A stretch of DNA of 64,000 bases, taken from NCBI RefSeq assembly GCF_019097595.1, contig NC_080714.1:7363259-7427258 (forward strand). The letters run 5' to 3'. Positions 40,773 to 64,000 of the stretch are shown here, piece by piece. Position 1 is the first letter of the stretch; the number at the start of each line of letters is the position of its first letter. The notes below the pieces were generated by a model, which worked only from the letters and a program-made list of their open reading frames with translations, made no database searches and was not told where the DNA came from. The position numbers were made by a program, and so were the translations under genes. The stretch is from Hemibagrus wyckioides (lineage: Eukaryota; Chordata; Actinopteri; Siluriformes; Bagridae).

Positions 40773-43700
40773 CATGCCCTTTCTAGATAGCTCTATCCTT
40801 CTTTCTCACATATGCACTCACACACATTTCGTGAGTCCTCTCTGGAAGGATAGAGAATTGGAACAGAGAACATAAAACACCTATAACATCGAACCTAAAC
40901 CATGTCTGCATTAGACTACTATACAAAAACATATCACTAATCCTCTATGAATAGAACACAAATGCCAAAGTGTTTAGAAATGCAAATTCTCTTTCTTACC
41001 TTTTTTTTTTTTTTTTTTGCTGGGTGAGAATTTTTTGTTCTATTTTCTTTCTTTTTTTTTTATTTTTTATTTTATTTTTTTTTTACATTTTTTAGAATTC
41101 ATAGTACGTGTGTTTATGAAACCAAACGCTAGATTACATTTAATAAGCTGCAGATGAACAGGGCCTGGTAGAATCCTGCTGTAAACACCAACCCAAGGCT
41201 CAAACAGATATATTTAATGTTCTTTTTGTTTTTTTTTATGAAATAATTATCATTTAAGAATAGTGGTTTGTGACCACTCAAAAACAAAAAAAAACTTTTT
41301 AGATATTAAATATTTATCCTAATTTAAAGAAGATTTTTCGATAAACACATTTTTAGGCTCAACACAACATTACTAACCGATTAAACTGATGGAGAGAATT
41401 TGCAGAGTTCAGTGTTGAGGTTCTAACCCCAAGCAAATAAAGATACAGTGACTCCAGAAACTGATGATCCAAATCAGATCTTGCTGAAAAATCGATCCTC
41501 TAAGAGGAAGCCATGGGTCTTTATAATACTCATTATTGCATTTGTACTGTAAGTATTTGTGACTCCTGAGTCACACACTGCTTTTCTACACCGTACATTT
41601 GTTAGGCTACATCTTCCTCTGCCAAAGACTCTCTAATCTCAAACCTACTCCCTAAAAATTTGCTTGTTTTCTTTTCTTTTCTTTTTCTTTTTTTTTAAAA
41701 TGATATTCTCACAATTTCCACAACAATCATGCATAAGTTTATAGCACCTTCTGAAAAAACCTGCAGTTTAATTAAAATAACTCTAATTCTCTGCTCTCGT
41801 TATTGACCTTGCTGGAAAAAACAAACAAACTTTCCACTCTCACTGCAAGAAGGCTACAAGTCAACGTTGCATAATTAGCATGAGCTGAGATTCGTGCTGT
41901 AGGTTTCTGGATAAATATAGAACGCTCTGTTCCCTAAAGGCAACTTCACAGCACAAGACAAGCGTGAGGGGGAAAAATAGCTGAGGGGGGAGCAGTAATA
42001 TAAAAAGCAATGAAACCGAGATGCGAAATAAAATTTGACCATCACGTCACAGTGCTAACATTTGTTCTACTTTGCCGTTACAGAAGGAAGCGTTTCATTA
42101 AAGAAAAGCCGACAACGGGCTAAAAATTGGACACAGATTAGCCCTAGCGTTAGTGTTAAGTCCAGAACTACTCTTGAAACTCAGTCCAGCCCTGTAAGTA
42201 AGTAGTAAATAACAGATGCAATTTATAAGCATGAAATGATATCGGAGAGCCCTTAGCATCACTGCGAAATGAAATTATTTCCAAATGTTCCACTTTGGTA
42301 ACACTTTCCAAATGACGTTAGAAAAGTAAGTCTTACAAATTAGCTAGAATTAGTCGTTTTTTAAAAGTTGACCACGCTATAAAATAAATACGTATTAATA
42401 AATATTTGTAGTTGCTTTATTTGTTATTGTTTGTTAGTTATAAAGGTTGTGCACTACAGCACATAATGAATGGCATTATATTAAATCGTGTCACTTGCAT
42501 TACAACATGACTGTCAAGGAATTATTTATCGCACATTATTAGGGCGTTATGAAGCATTATTAAAGTATTAGGGCAATCGTTATCAAATGACAAAGAAGCC
42601 GTTAACGATCTATGAATCCCGGCTTCATAGAAAGTGTTACCAAACCTTTTATTTTTAGTTTAGACGTAGTGATTCAGCTTTTTAGACCTGAAATAAAGTG
42701 TGGTTTTACTTTTTTTTTTTATTTATTTAGTTTCATAGTATTACTATGTGAGAAACTTTGAACAAAAAAAAAAAAAACCAAACAAACAAAAAAGGAATCA
42801 TGATGCACAATTCACAAATTCTAGTTGAATTTAGAAAATGTGAAAGTTTTAAGTAAGAAATGGAAAGCTACTACACAATCGTACTCAGTCTAGCTATGTA
42901 AATCTTTTTCTAGCTTTAAAGTAGCTTAGATTGTTTACAGCTATTTAAAATAAATAGAAAAAAAGGAATAAATAAATGAATAAATCAAGCGAACATATTA
43001 AAGAAATCTTTGGCGAAGGGGATAAAAATGGTTTCCGAGTTTCTCCTTTCGCTATACCAGTACGCTGTATGGTATGATAGGTAGTCTGCTATTAACATGG
43101 ACATGTAGTGTTGTTTTCACAAAGACATCAGCTCTACGTTAATGGGCCCAAAGTGCCAGAAACCCTGTATAACCACCAGAGAGAGATTTCCCACCCTTAC
43201 GGAAAAGTCACAAGAATTTCACAGATGAGCTTTTCGGCACTTCACAAGTTTAGGTTTCACACATTTTATAGTTTCTATTTTCACATGCAATTTTTCCCCG
43301 ACAAAGATTCATTTATTTTAATTTGTTGTTGTTTTTTTTTTTCTCACATGTTGAGCCTTATATACATTTAGGCTTTTCATGCTAAATATTTTGTATAAAT
43401 AATTTTTTAATAATTATTATTCATTTTTTTCACATTTAATTTTTGTTCATGGTTGATTTATCTTCACTTCATATTTTTTTCACAATTCACTTCATTTCAC
43501 ACGATTTCCCTTTTCACACACAATTAATTTCACCTTGTTATTTTTGCATTTTTGCATTTTTTCCTGATTCAATTATTTTCACATGTGATTTTTTTATGAT
43601 TACATTTTTTTCCCCACGTGATTTTTGGCAGCTAGGTTATTTTCACGTGAGATTTTCTGGATGATTGAAAATACTTTCTCATATAATTCTTCACAATTAC

Positions 43701-45923
43701 TTTTTTTTTTTTTCATGATTAATGTGATGTTTTTACGGGAGTTATTTTCAAGTGTAATTTCGTTCATTTATTTTCACACAATGTCGTTCACAAATAAATC
43801 ATTTTCACGTGGTTCCAGGTCCAGTTTCGATTTTTTCACACTTTCATTTAATTTCACATAATTGCACATGCATTTTTTTCTGTGATAATTTTTTTTCGAA
43901 TGTGATTTTTCACAGGTATTTTCACATGTTTTTTCAGGATTAAATTTTTTTTCCCAAGTGATTGTTCACGATGAAGTTTTTCATGATTCGTGTATTTTCA
44001 CGTACGATTTGTTCTAAATATATTTTTTTACTATGATTTATTTTTCAGAGGAATTGACTGCTTTTTATTCTCTGTCTGTTTTATTCTCTTATTTTCGCAG
44101 GTTCATTTGTTTCCATGTGATTTTTTAAATATTAAATAACATAATATCTATAATATTTAATGTAATTATTTTTTAAAAAATATGTAGAGCACCCGTGAAA
44201 CCTTTATGATTTTTCGGTAAGGGCTGATAATTGAGATCTACTCGAATGTTACCCTTCCTCCAATGCGTGCGCTATACGAAATTGAGCTCACGTGAAAAAA
44301 GCACAGTCAGGACAGTGCTCTTAATGTCAAACGGCTTCCTTGCCTCATTTACGCAGCCTGTGGTTGGTGTGATTCTTATACATGTGTGAGAAAAGCAGAA
44401 TCCTTAGCGCAAATGGATTCGAGTTTCTCCTTCACCTGTCACAATGACACGAAACAGCAGAATTATGTTTTTTTCACTAGTCTACTCAGTAAACATTTTC
44501 TCCTTTGCAATTTTCCCAAAAAATAAGAGCATATTTGGATATATATCTACTTCTACTTTAAGTAAACAGAGAATAATGCTTTTGAATATCTTGCTGTTCC
44601 ATCTAGAATATTTGACATAACACTTTTAAAAATAGAGAGTGCGTTTAGGTTTAGTTCGATTTCGCTTTTTGTTGTTTTGGTACATTATTTAAACCATACA
44701 AAATGAATGAAGGCCTGGGAAAGTGCCTCATTAGCTTATTATAGGAATATAACCAGTGTTCCTTCTTCACCTGTTTACGTTTAAAGAGAAAAATCCTATT
44801 TAAATGTTTTTTTTTTTTTTTTGTCCATATGGCACACATTGCACATTTCAGTGTTTGGCAGAAGCTGGTGATCATCATGGTATTCATTCATTCAAAATCG
44901 CTGATAATGTTAATAATCTTTTCGTGTAGATAAATATTCACAATATACATATACTTTAACATTTTAAATTCCTTTAGAATATTTTCTGCTCTTTTCTTGT
45001 TGTTTTTTTAACGCTGTATGCTGTATATAATTTTTTTTAAATCGATAAAGCTTTCACATGATACTTCTTTTTTTTTTTAAGCAATAATATTTATAATATA
45101 TCTATACTACAGTATGTACATCTCTCTAGGTGTGATATGCTGATGCGTATCAGAATCGTTCACAATAGGATCTCGTTATATCTGTCGTCAGTGTAAATAG
45201 TTTACTATGAACTGAAGTTGAGATTTGTGTGTAAAAAATATAAAACTGCCTTCATGGTCTGGTCAAGTTTCCAAGAAGCTCACGTCCCTGTTTCCCTGTT
45301 TTTTTTTTTTTTTGTTTGTTTCTCAATATATGAACAGCATCCACTCATTGCACACACTTACGCATCTCAGCAGCATCACTTTTCAATAATCAGACACGTC
45401 CATGGCATGAACGCATGGACAGCTACAAGGTTCGGCTCTCCGAAGCAGTCAAGCCAAGCACACTCACACACACACACACATTCTGTGGTTTGGATTCAAA
45501 GTGCTTCTCGGGCCGTAAGACGATACGCTGGAAGACATTTTCATAAACTGATAGTTAAACCTGCTTTTTCTCAGTTTTACAGTATCAGTATCAGGGTGTT
45601 TGGCTGAGTCTAACTTTGGGATATCGGTCTTCTGAGAGTCAGCTAGCTATCTGTGCAATGCATGTCCTTTCAAAAACCAGCAAAAACAGTTTGCAGTTTC
45701 TTAACTGAAGAGAAAATAAAGATATGGATAGAGAGAAGAATGCTGAGCTAGAGTGATGGTTAAGCTGGTGTAATAAAGAGGTCTGTCTGATGTAGTGCAA
45801 AGTAGTCTGATATGTGCTGGGGCTCTATTGCTCATGGCACAGTCTGGGAACGCTAAGATGTTCAGTCTATGGATCGAGCAACATGGCATGAGAAAGACTT
45901 CAGAGAGAGGATGGGCCTGTCCA
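40441..45923 (-). other. slc12a5: Probable long slc12a5 3' UTR and flank
   Basis: No open gene is present between the slc12a5 stop and 40.4 kb. Mammalian KCC2 has a long 3' UTR, so much of this may be transcribed. It includes a (CA)n run (40726-40768), poly-T runs near 41000-41085 and 41660-41700, low-repeat sequence at 41100-42650, and the degenerate TTTTCACATGTG array at 43190-44130. The extent of the UTR is inference. Confidence 0.4.
43190..44130. repeat. Degenerate AT-rich array built on TTTTCACATGTGATTTTT
   Basis: The words TTTTCACATG, CACATGTGA, CACGTGA, TTTTTCATGATT and TCATTTATTTTCAC recur roughly every 25-40 bp over 900 bp, much diverged. The same family and orientation recurs at 46085-46780. 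Confidence 0.65.
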
Positions 45924-61801
<15,878 letters not shown>

Positions 61802-62309
61802 CTGCAAACAGACATAAACACAGACTTAAATACCTGTACAGTTCGGTTCCGGAATCACTGAGACCTTTGACCCAAAGGACAATAGTATATTCTTTCCAAG
61901 AGTATGTGAACAGTTCAAATGACTGCAATTTTTAATGGCAGTATGATCCTCATATAGTATACTGTATGCTAATATATAGGTTCTTCATATTCATGCCTTT
62001 ATAATTGAAAGATATTTCTATAGTAGAGATGTTTTTTTTGTATAGCATGGAGACCACCAATTTTAAACACAAGCATTTACCACTAAGCATGGAGAAATTA
62101 TATGTGTGTGAGTGTGTATGTGTGTGTGTTATTCACAGCCATGACGCTCTATTCGTGCACCACTTCATGGCAGTAAATGACAGCATGTGGGTAAAAAGAA
62201 AAATGATCCTCTGTAAAGAAAGTGCATTAAAACCTATAGAGGAGACTTTAATTCAGAGCCTCATGGTCATGGAGGCTTTCAGTAGGAATGATGTGGTGGT
62301 ATATGGGCA

Positions 62310-62332
62310 CTTTATTATTTTCTCTCATATTT

Positions 62333-62384
<52 letters not shown>

Positions 62385-62407
62385 AAACATGAGAGAAAAT
62401 AATAAAG
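62310..62407. repeat. 98-bp palindrome with (AT)n centre
   Basis: The arms 62310-62340 and 62377-62407 (31 nt each) are complementary with a single mismatch, and the AT run between them is self-complementary, so the whole 98 bp can fold as one cruciform. Confidence 0.9.
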
Positions 62408-62411
62408 TTAA

Positions 62412-62463
62412 ATTAATGTATTTGGTGTTTATTTTAATTAAAATAAACACCAAATACATTAAT
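62412..62463. repeat. Perfect 52-bp palindrome
   Basis: Paired base by base around a centre between 62437 and 62438; 26 pairs match with no mismatch and the next pair outward fails. The centre is TTTTAATTAAAA and the arms carry ATGTATTTGGTGTTTAT. It starts 5 bp after the preceding palindrome. Confidence 0.93.
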
Positions 62464-63384
62464 GTTAAGTGAATGCTGCATTTCCAGCATGGCATTTAGC
62501 AATCATTTAGTGATCCTATTAGCTGCTTAATTTTGTGAAATTTTTTGTTTTCTTTTTAAATATCAACCTATAATCCTTAAAAAAAGATTGGATTTGATCC
62601 ATTAAATGTGCTATAAAATACAAATTTAATTACATACTAAACAAACCAAACAAACAGTTAGACAAGTGGAAAGGTGGATGCTGTATATCAGGTCTAGTCT
62701 GCCTTGTCTAATCCTCTTCAGCTTTAACTATGCAGCAAAAACTGAATTTATGTACTGAATTTGTAGTTTCCTTGTGTTTGGAAAAGCAGAAGCAGAAAAT
62801 TGTCAGAGTTGGCTGAGATTAGACTCACATCCCTGATTTACTGTACTGCAATCAATAGAAGCAATGTTTAACATTACTCCATTACCTACTGTTACCCCAT
62901 TAGCTAAACTTATTAAAGCGTACCAATATCAGAGTCACTTACTGAGGAATTTGTGATCGTGATTAAAATCAAATGAATTATACAGCACATGAGACACATT
63001 CAGACACAACACTAGAGTGCAGAGTTGTAGCTGAGCCGTGGGAAAAAGAGAAACAGAAAAAACGTCTTTTCCCTAGTCAGAGTAAGACGCAGATAAACTG
63101 CACAGTTGAAAATTGGAAGAACATTGCTTGCATTTTTATTTTTAACCATGAGCCTGTGCCTAATATAGGCTCAGATTCTCTGTCTTGGCTGACATGAGTG
63201 GAAAGTTCAACAGGTCATGCGTTATTATGCTTTTCTGGGCACCACAATTGTAAAGAGTACTTATGTGTAGTAATCTTGTCTTCCTTGTAGCTAGAACCAG
63301 GCTGGCTATTCTCCTCTCCACCCACAGAATTGTGGTTCAGCGGTTCAGTTTTCCTCAACATTCAGTGTAACTTCTAAAGCAAAG

Positions 63385-63925
63385 TTCTAAACTCTTATCC
63401 AGAATGGACCAGTGTGGGTGCAAGCCCGTATCCCAACCAAGCAGAAGCCACACTATATAGTATGAAAGCTAGGATTAATCAGGTGTGGCTCCTGCTTGAC
63501 TGGAATGATAACATCTACATCTACATAAGTATGGCACCCCTGGAGCAGGAAGGGTTAAGGGCCTTACTCATTTGCCCAACAGTGGAGCTTGAACCCTGAT
63601 CCTCCAGTCAACAACCCAGAGCCTTAACCACTGCCCTATTTAACATGTCTTTACCACTGTACATTTATAATTTATAATAACTACTGCATCACTGTACATA
63701 AATCTTCCACTCCCCCTGTATATATCACCCCCCCATAGCTGTATAACTATTTGTAATTCATTGTAAATATACCACTATGCACTTCTGGTTAGATGCTAAC
63801 TGCATTTCATTGGCTTTGTACATGTACTTGCACAATGACAGTAAAGTTAAATGTAATCTAATCTAATCTAATCTAAATACCTGCAGCTACACCAGCCCTT
63901 TGTGGATAAAATTGGACATTGCTGA
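63385..63925. mobile_element. Fold-back hAT-type MITE split by a later SINE and LINE-tail insertion
   Basis: The left part (63385-63535) has CTTATCCAGAATGGACCAGT, CAACCAAGCAGAAGCCACAC and its inverted partner. The right end appears at 63876-63925 (CCTGCAGCTACACCAGCCCT, TTTGTGGATAAAATTGGACA). Between them are a SINE piece (63540-63635, AAGGGCCTTACTCATTTGCC) and a LINE-type 3' end with TAATCTAATCTAATCTAA (63640-63875). Confidence 0.75.
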
Positions 63926-64000
63926 TGCATAGAGACTAATGTGCGTGAAAATCCGATTGGATCAGCAGCCATGCCATGGCCCGGATGCCTGGATTAACAA

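Larger units (their letters stand above)
61802..64000 (-). other. slc12a5 intron running off the right edge
   Basis: No further coding exon is seen; the N-terminal cytoplasmic domain and first helices must lie beyond the window. The stretch contains two palindromes (62310-62463), an interrupted MITE (63385-63925), and a LINE-type tail with ATCTA repeats (63640-63875). Confidence 0.6.

Noticed and set aside
62005..62472. 155-codon plus-strand frame ending near the palindromes
   Set aside because: It runs through GT and AT microsatellites and both palindromes, with no conserved features.

Overview
This window is vertebrate nuclear DNA, almost certainly from a teleost fish. Genes have many small exons with GT-AG introns, and long introns and intergenic stretches are filled with microsatellites, tRNA-type SINEs, hAT- and Tc1-type MITEs and non-LTR tails. 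The repeat families resemble those common in catfish (Siluriformes), but that is an impression and not a proof. No prokaryotic, CRISPR, phage or viral system was found.

Layout: (1) 1-1.6 kb, minus strand: the first coding exon of a Bicaudal-D family dynein adaptor, an untranslated first exon and a CpG-rich promoter. (2) 4.3-11.6 kb, plus strand: a complete nine-exon renin gene (392 aa). Upstream are a perfect CRE and a DR1 nuclear-receptor site; downstream is a 0.7 kb degenerate satellite. (3) 16.7-24.7 kb, plus strand: a complete csf1 (M-CSF) gene of eight coding exons (278 aa). (4) 26.2-33.9 kb, minus strand: a complete rbm39 gene (496 aa, 14 coding exons), tail to tail with csf1. A putative poison exon sits in its first coding intron. 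(5) 37.2-38.7 kb, minus strand: a complete Rh-glycoprotein ammonia-channel gene with only two coding exons (473 aa). (6) 45.9-61.8 kb, minus strand: 21 exons of slc12a5 (neuronal K-Cl cotransporter KCC2), covering 966 residues from early in the membrane domain to the stop. The N-terminal exons lie beyond 64 kb. rbm39 and slc12a5 are both on human 20q, so their proximity fits conserved synteny.

The genes do not form an operon or one pathway. Shared themes are ion and fluid physiology (renin, Rh ammonia channel, KCC2), a myeloid cytokine (csf1) and housekeeping splicing and transport factors (rbm39, BICD). Exon boundaries were derived by hand from splice consensus, reading frame and protein-family similarity. 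All four multi-exon reading frames close exactly to whole codons, which is strong internal support.

The most interesting signals are: the in-frame stop in the candidate rbm39 poison exon; renin and csf1 splice sites embedded in microsatellites; the CRE/DR1 pair upstream of renin; a 27-bp minisatellite with higher-order structure in a slc12a5 intron; a CACATGTG/TTTTCA repeat on both sides of the last slc12a5 exon; two adjacent long palindromes; and nested transposon insertions with visible target duplications.
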